The position numbers and the translations under genes are program-made. From assembly GCA_964589785.1 (NCBI GenBank), contig CAZPUQ010000001.1:248001-312000 (forward strand): a DNA stretch of 64,000 nt, written 5' to 3'. Source of the stretch: JAGVSR01 sp964589785 (GTDB taxonomy: Bacteria; Pseudomonadota; Alphaproteobacteria; Rhizobiales; Hyphomicrobiaceae). Shown piece after piece: positions 25,555-34,295 of the stretch. A model generated the notes under the pieces. It made no database searches, was not told the origin of the DNA, and saw nothing but the letters and a program-made list of their open reading frames with translations. Each line of letters starts with the position of its first letter. Within the stretch, counting starts at the first letter, position 1.

Positions 25555-26400
25555 TCAGTCCTGCGGCGACGCGTCCGCTCGGCGGGGGAGGCGACGCAGA
25601 ATCCCGGCGTAGGAGCGCGCGGCCAGGCGGCCGGCCTCACGGCCAATGCCCGAACCCGAGAGCCGTACCAGCGCGCATGTGGTCTGCATCCAGCGCGGCC
25701 GCAGCGCGTGGCTCCATTTGGCGCGGAAGGCGTGCTCTGCCGCATGGAAGTCGGGGCCCTTCGTGCCGCCTGACAGATGCAGCAGATGGAAGTCTATGAC
25801 CCACGCGCTATGACCCGCGATGTCGGCATTGAGGCATAGATCGGGTCCGTAGAAGTGAAACCCTTCGAGATCCGCCGAGCAGCCGATGCGCGCCGCGCGC
25901 TTCATGACGATGAAATTCTCATCGAGGCTCATGACGCGCTGGGGCAAATTGCCGGAATTGCGATCGACGCCGTGAGGATCGGAGATGCGCAAAGCGAGAA
26001 CGCCGGGGGCCACGCCGCCCGCGTTGCCCGCAAGCGCCCAGCGGGGGTCGCATCGGTCGAGGTTGGCGAGACGGAGATCGAGCGTTTCGATGTCATCCGA
26101 CAGCAGGAGCACGTCCTGGTGGCAGAGGATGACGTAGCGGCCACGGGCGGCATTGATGAGCGCGTTGAGACCGCGGTAGGCGCCCGTCTGTCCCGGCCCG
26201 CGGTTGTCGATGTAGAGGAATTCGCTGCTCGTGGTGTCGAAGCCGCGCGCGGCGAAGCTCTCGCGCATGGCCGCGTACTGGTCCGGGTTTGTGACGAGCG
26301 TCGCGATCGTATAGCGGGGCGCGGCCTCAGGGCCCGCGTAGGCTGCCGCGGTGAGGATGGCGGGTTCGGACCAGCCGGGTGCGGTCGAGGCGGAGGTCAC
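25555..26400 (-). CDS. Glycosyltransferase family 2 protein
   Basis: 281 residues starting at a GTG that overlaps the TGA of the upstream glycosyltransferase (GTGA) and has GGAGG six bases before it. GT-A motifs: YTIATLVTNPDQYAAMRESF near the start, EFLYIDNRGPGQTGAYRGLN, and the acidic ILCHQDVLLLSDD in the position of the metal-binding DXD region. A later EGFHFYGPDLCLNA segment is typical of membrane-associated sugar transferases. The long frame that continues upstream of the GTG is antisense-like and not part of the protein. Donor and acceptor sugars are unknown. Confidence 0.88.
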   Translation of the reverse strand: MTSASTAPGWSEPAILTAAAYAGPEAAPRYTIATLVTNPDQYAAMRESFAARGFDTTSSEFLYIDNRGPGQTGAYRGLNALINAARGRYVILCHQDVLLLSDDIETLDLRLANLDRCDPRWALAGNAGGVAPGVLALRISDPHGVDRNSGNLPQRVMSLDENFIVMKRAARIGCSADLEGFHFYGPDLCLNADIAGHSAWVIDFHLLHLSGGTKGPDFHAAEHAFRAKWSHALRPRWMQTTCALVRLSGSGIGREAGRLAARSYAGILRRLPRRADASPQD

Positions 26401-27446
26401 GGTGAACCTCCGAGTGGGGCGGCCGCGAGCAGTGGCTTCTGCGCCTGGCGCTCCGCTTCGGTGAGGTCGGGCTTCGGGTAGCCGAAGCGCCAGTCGTTGC
26501 GCGCCCGCCAGATGGCGCGCCACGTAGCGGCCGCTTCGATGCGCTCCGGAGTGGCGTCGAGGCGGGCGGCGACCTCCGTGGCGATCCAGCGCGTCAGCGG
26601 CCACGCCAGGAGTAGATGCTGCCCGATCTCCACCGTGCCCTGCGGCCAGTGACGCTCGATGAGCGTCGCCTTGGCCTTGAGGAGCCGGCCCATCTTGCCG
26701 GCGCGCGTCTTCTCCGATGCGCCGCCGTGATGGACGATGGTCGCCTCCGGGGTGATCATGGGGCGGGCCCCGATCCGCCGCGCGCGCAGGCACAGGTCGG
26801 CGTCCTCGCCATACATGAAGAAGGCCGGGTCGAACCCGCCGAGCGCCATCCAGACGGTCCTCGGCATCAGCAGGAAGCAGCCCGAGACGATATCGACGCG
26901 GCGCACCGTGTCGCGCAGCCAGCCGCCGTAGGCTTCCGGGTTGAAGACCGGAGAATGAGGAAAAAGAGCCGCAAGCCCGGTCGCCCGCGCGACGAGGTTC
27001 CAGGGCGTGATGCGCTGCCAGCACGACGCCGGGTTCAGCCGGCCGTCGGCGAAGACGGTGTGCCCTCCCCAGACGAGGGCTTGCTTGTTGGCGCGGGAAA
27101 ACGCCACCAGTCGGTCGATGGCGCGGTCCGTGACGACCGTATCGGGATTGAGCAGCAGCACGAGCTCGCCGGTCGCGGACTCGGCCGCGAGGTTGTTGCC
27201 GCGGGCAAAGCCGATGTTGTCCGCAAGCCGGATGAGACGCGGCCGGGCGGGGTGGCTCGCGATCGCATCGGCCGAGCCGTCGGTGGAGGCGTTGTCGACT
27301 ACGATGATCTCGTAGGCGACGCCCAAAGTCTCGCGCACGACGGAAGAGATGGCGTTCAGCGTCATCTCGAGCGTGTTGTAGCTGACGATGAGGATCGAGA
27401 CGTCGATCTTCTCAGGCGATGTCAAGGCGGCTCCGGCGGCAGTCAT
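26397..27446 (-). CDS. Glycosyltransferase family 2 protein, rhamnosyltransferase-like
   Basis: 349 residues. The GT-A fold is clear: VSILIVSYNTLEMTLNAISS, YEIIVVDNASTDGSADAIAS, NIGFARGNNLAAESATGELV, and LLLNPDTVV carrying the metal-binding acidic motif. A C-terminal EDADLCLRARRIGARPMITP follows, as in WbbL/RfbF-like rhamnosyltransferases. This similarity and the presence of rfbC elsewhere in the window hint that rhamnose is used, but specificity cannot be fixed from sequence. It is the first gene of a three-gene leftward unit with a second GT2 and the flippase. Confidence 0.92.
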   Translation of the reverse strand: MTAAGAALTSPEKIDVSILIVSYNTLEMTLNAISSVVRETLGVAYEIIVVDNASTDGSADAIASHPARPRLIRLADNIGFARGNNLAAESATGELVLLLNPDTVVTDRAIDRLVAFSRANKQALVWGGHTVFADGRLNPASCWQRITPWNLVARATGLAALFPHSPVFNPEAYGGWLRDTVRRVDIVSGCFLLMPRTVWMALGGFDPAFFMYGEDADLCLRARRIGARPMITPEATIVHHGGASEKTRAGKMGRLLKAKATLIERHWPQGTVEIGQHLLLAWPLTRWIATEVAARLDATPERIEAAATWRAIWRARNDWRFGYPKPDLTEAERQAQKPLLAAAPLGGSP

Positions 27447-27651
27447 CTGGGGTGAGCGCGGGGCAGGGGGTGCGGACGGCCACTCTAGAAGGAGAGCCGT
27501 TAACCCGTCGTTAAGCGTGATCGGAACCGACCGTCGGCAGCCGCGCGGCGCGCAGCGAGCCCGGCCTCAGGGAAAGTTTAACGCGCCGCGTCCAGACTGC
27601 TCGCAAGACCCGCCTTGCGGCGACCAGGCTCAATCAAGGACGCCAGACCGG

Positions 27652-28914
27652 ATGATCGAACAACAGGGCGCGGCCCCGCGCCGTGACTACGACGGTGTGA
27701 TCTGCATCGGCGGATCGGACTGGTGGTATCATAACCGCGGGCATTTCGACTTCCAGGTCATGCGCCGCGTCGCGCGCAAAATCCCCGTGCTCTACGTGAA
27801 CTCGCTTGGCGTGCGCATGCCGGACGCGAAGAACGGCAGCCGGTTCGCGGGCAAGATCGCGCGCAAGATGCAAAGCCTCGCGCGCGGTGTCGTGCGGGTC
27901 GAGAACCAGTTCTGGGTCTTCTCGCCCCTTTCGGTCCCGGGCGCGGTGGGCCAGAAGATTTCCGGCTTCGCGCTCGCCCCGCAGATCAGGCTTGCGGCGC
28001 GGCGGGCCGGCATCTCGAAGCCCCTCTTGTGGATGCATTGTCCGGCCGGCGCCGGCCTTCTCGACAGCTTCGACCCGGCCGGAATCGTGATGCAGCGCAC
28101 CGACCGGTTCGAGGCCTTCCCGGAAGGCGATCCGGTCCTGCTCGGCCAGCAGGTCGCCGCCATCAAGCGCGCGGCCGACCTCGTCATCTACTGCGCGCCG
28201 CATCTGATGCAGGAAGAAGGCAGCCAGGTCCGCCGCCAGTTCCTCGTGACGCACGGCGTGGACGTGGCCGCCTTCGTTGCGGAAGGACAAAAGCGCGCGC
28301 CCAGGACCTCGGGTGGCCCCGCCGATGTCGCCGTCCTGCCGCGGCCGCGGGTCGGCTTCGTCGGCGGCATCGATGCCCACACGTTCGATCCGGCCCTCTT
28401 CCTTGCCGTCGCAAGCCGGCTCTCGGACGTGCAGTTCGTCATGATTGGAAGCTGCTCCTTGCCAGAGGGTTGGTGCACCCTGCCGAACGTGCGCTTTCTC
28501 GGCCGCAAGCCCTACGAACTCGTCGCGCGCTACATGGCGGCCATGGACGTGCTCATTATGCCGTGGAACCGGAGCGACTGGATCAAGGCCTGCAACCCGA
28601 TCAAGATGAAGGAGTATCTGGCCGTCGGCCGGCCGGTCGTGACGACGGATTTCCCGGCGCTGGACGGCTGGCGCGATCTCGTCCGTGTCGCCGATGGCGC
28701 GGAGGCCTTTGCGTCTCAGATCCGCGCGGCCCTCAACGAGCCTTTCGATGCCGCTCCGGCGCGGACTCGCGTCGCCGGCGAGAGCTGGGACGCCAAGGCG
28801 GAAGCGATCCTGCGCGCGGTCGAGGACCTCGGCCTCGCCTTTGCCGGAACGCAGCCCGCGCCGTCGTGGGGCGAGGTGTTTCGCTCTGCCCTCATGCCGC
28901 GCGCCGCGGGCTGA
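27652..28914 (+). CDS. Glycosyltransferase (GT-B, GT1/GT4-like)
   Basis: 420 residues from the ATG at 27652 (AAGGA at 27636-27640). The N-terminal half has GVICIGGSDWWYHNRGHFDF and PVLYVNSLGVRMP. The C-terminal half has PRPRVGFVGGIDAHTFDPAL, FVMIGSC, NVRFLGRKPYELVARYMAAM and a KMKEYLAVGRPVVTTD nucleotide-sugar segment. The layout recalls TuaH-like transferases acting on extracellular polysaccharides. It is convergent to the polymerase gene (45 bases between stops) and divergent from the GT2 gene, an isolated rightward gene in a mostly leftward locus. Confidence 0.88.
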   Translation: MIEQQGAAPRRDYDGVICIGGSDWWYHNRGHFDFQVMRRVARKIPVLYVNSLGVRMPDAKNGSRFAGKIARKMQSLARGVVRVENQFWVFSPLSVPGAVGQKISGFALAPQIRLAARRAGISKPLLWMHCPAGAGLLDSFDPAGIVMQRTDRFEAFPEGDPVLLGQQVAAIKRAADLVIYCAPHLMQEEGSQVRRQFLVTHGVDVAAFVAEGQKRAPRTSGGPADVAVLPRPRVGFVGGIDAHTFDPALFLAVASRLSDVQFVMIGSCSLPEGWCTLPNVRFLGRKPYELVARYMAAMDVLIMPWNRSDWIKACNPIKMKEYLAVGRPVVTTDFPALDGWRDLVRVADGAEAFASQIRAALNEPFDAAPARTRVAGESWDAKAEAILRAVEDLGLAFAGTQPAPSWGEVFRSALMPRAAG

Positions 28915-28959
28915 GACGGTTCAAGCCCGCGAAGAGCCCCACAGCCAGCCGCAGATCGC

Positions 28960-30282
28960 TCAGGCTGGCAGGGCCGCGCCCGGCTGCAATGCCGGCCGGC
29001 CGGCCAGGATGAAGCTCGGATGGCGCCGGCGGATCGGCTGCACCAGCGCGGCGGCGGCGGACCGCACGGGGCGCGGGTCGGCGAGCGCGCTGCCGAGCCC
29101 CAGGAAGAAATAGAAGAGGGCGTGCGGCACGTTCCAGAAGTGCACGGTGGCACCGAGGAACGAGATCGCCACCAGCGAGATCATCCAGCCAGCCGCCATG
29201 CTCCGCCGCAAGGGATCGCGCGCGGTACGCCCGCGTTTGACCACGCCGCGTGCGACGAGGACGAGGCCGGTCGCAACGAGCAGGAAGGCCGGAAGGCCGG
29301 AGCGGAGCGTCAGCACGAGCCAATAGGAATCGATCGTGGCGGCGACCATCCACCGCGGCCGCTCCCAGTCCTCCATGCCGATGCCGAGCCAAGGGCTGGT
29401 CCAAAGGTTCTCCAGGCCGTACTCCCAGATCAGCATCCGGTAGTAGCCTGTCCACGGATCGAACGTAGCAATGGAGATGATGATCTGTAGCACCGAGCGC
29501 GACGCCACGAGCTCGGCGCCGATGTAGAGGCCGACGAGAACGGCGAGCGAGAGCTGCGCCCGGTACGGGATGGAACTCGTGATCTTGTTCCAGCCCATCA
29601 TGCCGCCCTGCAGGGCGAGGCTCAGGATCGGGGCCGACGACATGGCAAGCCCCGCCGCGACCGCGACGCAGGCGGCATGAACGACGCGCCACAGGCGCCG
29701 CGGCTCGGACATCCACAAGAGAGCGAACATCGTGGCGCAGTAGGTACCGTAGTGGATCGGGTGGTCGAACGTGGAGTAGGCGCGCACGAGGCCCATGCGA
29801 TACTCGATCGGCGGCAGCGGTTCGCCGCCCAGCACACTGCGCAGGACGGCGTGGACAAACAGGCTGCCGCTCAAGGTGTCGAGCGCGGCGATGGCGCCGG
29901 CGAGGACGACCGAATAGAGCACGATCCGCAACGCGGCTCTGAGCGTCTCCAGATCGCGGATGTAGGCCCGGGCGATCGCATAGGCGCCGAGGCTTTCAAG
30001 CGCCAGCGATCCGCCGAATGCGAAGCCCGCGCTCCCGGCGTGATAGGTGAAGACGAACGTCTGCCAGACGGCAAGCCCGAAGAAGGGAACGTCATAGGGG
30101 CGGAGCCGGCAGTCCGCGCGTAGGAAGAGCCGGTAGAGAGCGAACGGCAGGAAGAGGAGGAACACGAGCCGGTGCGGCGACAGACGCAGATCGCCGACGA
30201 CGAGCGAGAGCTCGGTCGGCGCAATGAAGCTCAGGATCGCCAGGACGACCGGTAGCGGTGTTTTCCTGAATGCGTCCTTCAT
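28960..30282 (-). CDS. O-antigen/exopolysaccharide polymerase-like membrane protein (Wzy type)
   Basis: 440 residues, strongly hydrophobic, about ten to twelve membrane segments beginning PLPVVLAILSFIAPTELSL. A large periplasmic loop near residues 285-315 (TGYYRMLIWEYGLENLWTSP then WLGIGMEDWERP) has the RxxxW and PWLGxG pattern of the Wzy/O-antigen ligase family. Its expected role is to polymerise flipped repeat units on the periplasmic side. It follows the phosphotransferase gene by 55 bases. Ligase versus polymerase cannot be separated on sequence; the locus context favours polymerase. Confidence 0.82.
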   Translation of the reverse strand: MKDAFRKTPLPVVLAILSFIAPTELSLVVGDLRLSPHRLVFLLFLPFALYRLFLRADCRLRPYDVPFFGLAVWQTFVFTYHAGSAGFAFGGSLALESLGAYAIARAYIRDLETLRAALRIVLYSVVLAGAIAALDTLSGSLFVHAVLRSVLGGEPLPPIEYRMGLVRAYSTFDHPIHYGTYCATMFALLWMSEPRRLWRVVHAACVAVAAGLAMSSAPILSLALQGGMMGWNKITSSIPYRAQLSLAVLVGLYIGAELVASRSVLQIIISIATFDPWTGYYRMLIWEYGLENLWTSPWLGIGMEDWERPRWMVAATIDSYWLVLTLRSGLPAFLLVATGLVLVARGVVKRGRTARDPLRRSMAAGWMISLVAISFLGATVHFWNVPHALFYFFLGLGSALADPRPVRSAAAALVQPIRRRHPSFILAGRPALQPGAALPA

Positions 30283-30337
30283 GCCTCTCTCCCCCGCGCC
30301 TCTCCCCCCAGTCCCGCTCCCCGGCGGCAGCCGGCCG

Positions 30338-31822
30338 TCAGTAGGCGTTGCGGCCGATTGCGACGGCCCACACCGTGCGCAGCAGGATCTTGGCGTCGAG
30401 CCACAAGGACCAGTTGCGGATGTAGCGGATGTCGGCGTTGACGCGGCCGGCTACGTTGGCGGGTGTGCGCACCTCGCCGCGATAGCCCGACACCTGGGCC
30501 AATCCCGTCAGCCCCGGCTTCACTTGATGCCGGAAGGCGTAGGTGTCGACCATGCGCGCGAAGCGCTCGTCGTGCTCCGCCAGATGCGGCCGCGGCCCCA
30601 CGAGCGACATGTCGCCCTTCACGACGTTGATGAGCTGGGGAAGCTCGTCGAGACTGGTGCGGCGCAGGATCCGGCCGACACGCGTGACGCGCTTGTCCTT
30701 CGAGGTGGCCTGGCGAGCTTCGTCCGCCGCGTGCTCGACCGACATGGTCCGGAACTTCAGGATCTCGACCGGCTTCCGGTTGAGGCCGCTGCGCCGCTGC
30801 CGAAACATCACCGGGCCGGGGCTGTCGAGCTTGATGGCCGCGGCGATGATCGGGAACATCGGCAGCGTGATCAGCAGCAGGAAGCTGCCGACGAGCACGT
30901 CCTCAAGCCGCTTCAGGAGCGGCTGCCAGTCATCGAGGGGCTTTTTTTTTACGTCGAGGAGGCCGACGGAGCCGACCGCAGAGACGGCGTGCGCGGGGCC
31001 GCCCTCGATGAGGTCGGAGGCGATATGGGTGACCGCATGCAGGCTGACGGGCAGCGACTCGAGCTTGCGGGCGACGTCGGAGATGCGCTGGTCGGCCGAC
31101 TGGGGCAGCGCGATGATGATCTTGTCGATCTCGTTGTTGCGGGCGACCGCGATGAGATCGTCGAGCCGGCCGGCGACGGCGAGGCCCTCCGGATTGATGC
31201 GGTCGGTTCCCATCCGATCGTCGAAGAGGCCGGCGAAGTAGATGCCCGCGGGCTCGGCTTCAAGATGCTCCTTGACGCGGCGCGCGATCTGCCCGGCGCC
31301 GAAGACCGCCACACGCTCGTCGAAGTAGCCCTTGCGCGTCAGGTTGGCGAGGATCACGTTGGCAAAGCCGCGGTTGAACAGAAGAAACGTGTAGCTGGCC
31401 GACAGCGCCACGCAGAGCCAGACCCACTGGTGCTGATCGCGGAGCGCGTTGGGCACGCCGATGCCAAGCAGGCCGAGCAGCGTCACCGCCACGACTGCGA
31501 GAAGAAGGCCCGGACGGGTCGGGAAATCGTGCATGCGGTCGGTGGTGTACATGCCGTTGAAGCGCAGGAGCATGTGCACGATGAGTGCGGCGGCGAAGCC
31601 GCCCTGAACCAGCAGCCGCCAGTCGCTGACGATGCCGCCGGCGTGATTGTAGATGATCGCCGGGAAGATGAAGGCCGTCAGCACGGCCGCGATGTCGGCG
31701 ACGCCGACGAGGTCGGCTGCGATCTTGCGGGAGAAGCGGCGCTTCAGTGCGGATTTGGAACGGGTGCGTTCTGCAACGGGGGCGGCAGCGAAGGTCGTGG
31801 GTTCTGCTTCAACGGTCGACAT
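30338..31822 (-). CDS. Undecaprenyl-phosphate sugar phosphotransferase (WcaJ/ExoY type)
   Basis: 494 residues from the ATG at 31822. Four or five N-terminal membrane helices, a central nucleotide-fold-like domain (RVAVFGAGQIARRVKEHLE), another helix (LEDVLVGSFLLLITLPMFPI) and the C-terminal bacterial sugar transferase domain. That domain contains KFRTMSVEH, RVTRVGRILRRTSLDELPQ, INVVKGDMSLVGPRP and KPGLTGLAQVSGYRG. It starts repeat-unit synthesis by moving a sugar-1-phosphate onto undecaprenyl phosphate, probably glucose or galactose. The frame extends upstream of 31822 but those residues are not family-like. It contains a run of nine A that could slip. Confidence 0.94.
   Translation of the reverse strand: MSTVEAEPTTFAAAPVAERTRSKSALKRRFSRKIAADLVGVADIAAVLTAFIFPAIIYNHAGGIVSDWRLLVQGGFAAALIVHMLLRFNGMYTTDRMHDFPTRPGLLLAVVAVTLLGLLGIGVPNALRDQHQWVWLCVALSASYTFLLFNRGFANVILANLTRKGYFDERVAVFGAGQIARRVKEHLEAEPAGIYFAGLFDDRMGTDRINPEGLAVAGRLDDLIAVARNNEIDKIIIALPQSADQRISDVARKLESLPVSLHAVTHIASDLIEGGPAHAVSAVGSVGLLDVKKKPLDDWQPLLKRLEDVLVGSFLLLITLPMFPIIAAAIKLDSPGPVMFRQRRSGLNRKPVEILKFRTMSVEHAADEARQATSKDKRVTRVGRILRRTSLDELPQLINVVKGDMSLVGPRPHLAEHDERFARMVDTYAFRHQVKPGLTGLAQVSGYRGEVRTPANVAGRVNADIRYIRNWSLWLDAKILLRTVWAVAIGRNAY
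30942..30950 (-). repeat. A9 homopolymer inside the phosphotransferase gene
   Basis: Nine consecutive T on the plus strand, A9 in the coding strand, encode Lys-Lys-Lys between the central and transferase domains (DVKKKPLDD). It is the longest homopolymer I noticed in this GC-rich window, and mid-gene. Such runs are prone to replication or transcription slippage, which would truncate the protein before its catalytic domain. Confidence 0.9.
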
Positions 31823-32009
31823 GGCTACTCCGGGCACGCACTGGACGCAAAGGTCCGACTTACAAATCTCGCGCAAGCATCGGCGAAATAGTCTAAAAAT
31901 TGATTGAATTCCGGGGAGCATTTCGGCAAGACGCAACGTGGTGAGCGAGAGGTAACCGCCTGCGCCGGCCGGGGTCGCCGCGCGCCGTCGCAGGTCGCAG
32001 GGGTACGTC

Positions 32010-34283
32010 TCAGGCGGCCCGCCGGACGTGCTTCGCCTGGGCCGGCTTCATGCGGGTTCCAAGCGCATAGGTATCCTCGAGCGCCTGCTCGGCAACGCTG
32101 TTGACCACGACGCCGGCGACCTTCTCGTGGTTGAGGCCGAGAGAGTGCAGCGCGCGTCTGGCGAGCTGCTTGGGCGTGCGGCGCCAGGTCATTACGAAAA
32201 CGATCTGGTCGGCGTGGTCGGCAAGGACGCGCGCATCGACGACGGGCAGCAGCGGCGGCGCATCGATGACGATGGTGTCGAACTGTCCCCGCAGCGCCCG
32301 CATCGCTGCCGCCATCTGGCCGGACGCCAGCAGCTCGGGCCGGGCCGTCTCCAGCGGCGAGGGGCTCATGGCCGGCAGGAAGTAGAGGTCGGACGCCGTG
32401 TCGTGCAGGATCGCGGTCTCGACGGGCTGCTGGCGCAAGAGCGTGTCAAGCAGGCCGCACTGGCGCTGCGGCGCGAGTTGGCGCGTCAGCGGCGCTCGGC
32501 GCAGATCGCCGTCGACGAGCAGCACGCGCTCGCCCGTCAGCGCGTAATGATGCGCGAGATTGGAGGCGATGATGCCGGCGCCCTCGCCCGGCAGGGCCGA
32601 GGCGACCATGATGACGCGGCACGCGCCGCTGCGACGACGCATGTCAAGCTCGCGGCGGATCCCGCGGACGCTCTCGGCGAAGATGCTGCGCGGTTCGGCC
32701 AGGACGAGGCGGATCGCCCGCAGGGGGTCGGGGTTCGGCGCGTCGGCCGCAACGGCGGGAACCGAGGCGATGTGGGCGACCTCCAGGCTGCGCTCGACAT
32801 CGTCGGGATGGCTGACGCCGGTCGTGGCGAACTCCAGGACGAGCACCAGGCCGACGCCGAGGATCAGGCCGGCGATGAGGGCAATGAGAATGATCTGCTT
32901 GCGCTTCGGCGAGGCCGGGAAGAGCGGCACGTCGGCCTGCTCCACGATCCGCGCGTCGGGAAGCTGGAGATCCTGCGTCTCTGATGTCTGCTTGTAGCGT
33001 GCGAGGAGCGCTTCATACAGTTGCTTCGAGGTCGTCGCCTCGCGCTGCAGCTCCAGGAGCTTGACGTTCGCGTCCTTCGTCGCGGCCTCCTGCTCCTTGA
33101 GGGTCGTGAGCGACTGGCGAAGCTGCATCTCACGGCGCTCGGCAACGACGTATTCGTTGCGCAGGTTGGCAACCTGCCGCGAGATCTCCTCCGACACCTG
33201 CTTCTCGGCCTCGTGAACCTCGGCCCGAACCTTCTGCATCTCCGGATGGCGGGGGCCGTAGCGGGTTTCGAGCTCGGCTGCGCGCTTGCGGGCGGCCGCG
33301 ACGGATTCCTTCAAGAGCCGGACGGTGTTGCTGTCGAGCACCTCGGCGATGGTCGCCGTTCCGCCCGGCGTCGCCGCGAGGCGCTGGGCATTCTCGTACT
33401 TGGCCTTCGCTTCCGCCGTCGCGTTGCGCGCGGTGACGGTCTGCTCCATCAGGCGGGCAAGCTCCTTCTCGGAAAGGATGTTGCCTTCCGTATCGAAGAT
33501 GTTGTGATCCGCCTTGAACATGGCGACCTTGCGCTCAGCATCGGAGACCCGCGTCTGGAGCTCGGAGAGCTTCGCCTCCAGGAGCCCGGTCGCATAGCCC
33601 GATGCCTGCTTCTTGCTGGCGAGGTTGTTCGCCAGATAGACCTCGGCAATAGTGTTGGCGATGCGCGCTGCCTTCACCGGGTCGGCGGCGGAGAACTTGA
33701 TCTCGATGAGAAGCGTGGTCCGGACACGCGCCACCTTGAGCCGGTCCGCGAACGCCACCGCCACCTCGTCCCGCTCGGGCTTGGCCTCGCCGGGGCCGAT
33801 CTTGCCGACGAGCGTGCCGTTCGGGTCGCCGTCGAGGCGGCGCGCGCGCGATGCGACGTCGCCGGACTGGCTGATCCCGGCATCGGGCGGGCCACCGAGC
33901 CCAACCAGAGACAAGATCGCATCGACGATCGACGTGCCCCGGAATTCCTCGTCATCGCGCAGCTTCAGAATGTCGATCACGTCCAGAGCCACGGCGCGCG
34001 AGCCGATCACCTCGACCTCGCTGTCGAGCGAGGCCGCGTCTCCCTTCAGGTCCTCCACGACGCTGTCGATCTGGGAGATCGTCTTCTTGCGCGGATCGAT
34101 CTGGACGACTGCCACGCCCTCGTATCGGTCGGGCAGGGAGACGGCGAACGCGACCGCAAGCAGCGTGACGAGCGCCATGACGCTGCCGACGAGAGGAAGC
34201 CGCCGGCGTACGGCATTGAGCGCGCGCTCGAGGCTCAACGCCCCGCCGCCCGTGCCCTCCATGCTCGCATCCACCGCGGTCAT
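32010..34283 (-). CDS. Polysaccharide co-polymerase with degenerate BY-kinase domain (Wzc/ExoP type)
   Basis: 757 residues. Wzz domain: first membrane helix near residues 32-50, periplasmic coiled coils (about 220-440), then the Pro-rich VPLFPASPKRKQ before the second helix (LIALIAGLILGVGLVLVLEF). The C-terminal cytoplasmic domain resembles bacterial tyrosine kinases, with Walker A' (VLLVDGDLRR) and Walker B (DTIVIDAPP). Walker A reads ALPGEGAGII where active kinases have GEGK(S/T), so the ATP-binding Lys is missing. The C-terminal tail has a single Tyr instead of a cluster. It probably controls chain length and export without normal kinase activity. It follows the outer-membrane barrel gene. 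Confidence 0.92.
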   Translation of the reverse strand: MTAVDASMEGTGGGALSLERALNAVRRRLPLVGSVMALVTLLAVAFAVSLPDRYEGVAVVQIDPRKKTISQIDSVVEDLKGDAASLDSEVEVIGSRAVALDVIDILKLRDDEEFRGTSIVDAILSLVGLGGPPDAGISQSGDVASRARRLDGDPNGTLVGKIGPGEAKPERDEVAVAFADRLKVARVRTTLLIEIKFSAADPVKAARIANTIAEVYLANNLASKKQASGYATGLLEAKLSELQTRVSDAERKVAMFKADHNIFDTEGNILSEKELARLMEQTVTARNATAEAKAKYENAQRLAATPGGTATIAEVLDSNTVRLLKESVAAARKRAAELETRYGPRHPEMQKVRAEVHEAEKQVSEEISRQVANLRNEYVVAERREMQLRQSLTTLKEQEAATKDANVKLLELQREATTSKQLYEALLARYKQTSETQDLQLPDARIVEQADVPLFPASPKRKQIILIALIAGLILGVGLVLVLEFATTGVSHPDDVERSLEVAHIASVPAVAADAPNPDPLRAIRLVLAEPRSIFAESVRGIRRELDMRRRSGACRVIMVASALPGEGAGIIASNLAHHYALTGERVLLVDGDLRRAPLTRQLAPQRQCGLLDTLLRQQPVETAILHDTASDLYFLPAMSPSPLETARPELLASGQMAAAMRALRGQFDTIVIDAPPLLPVVDARVLADHADQIVFVMTWRRTPKQLARRALHSLGLNHEKVAGVVVNSVAEQALEDTYALGTRMKPAQAKHVRRAA

Positions 34284-34295
34284 CAGCTCTCGGTC

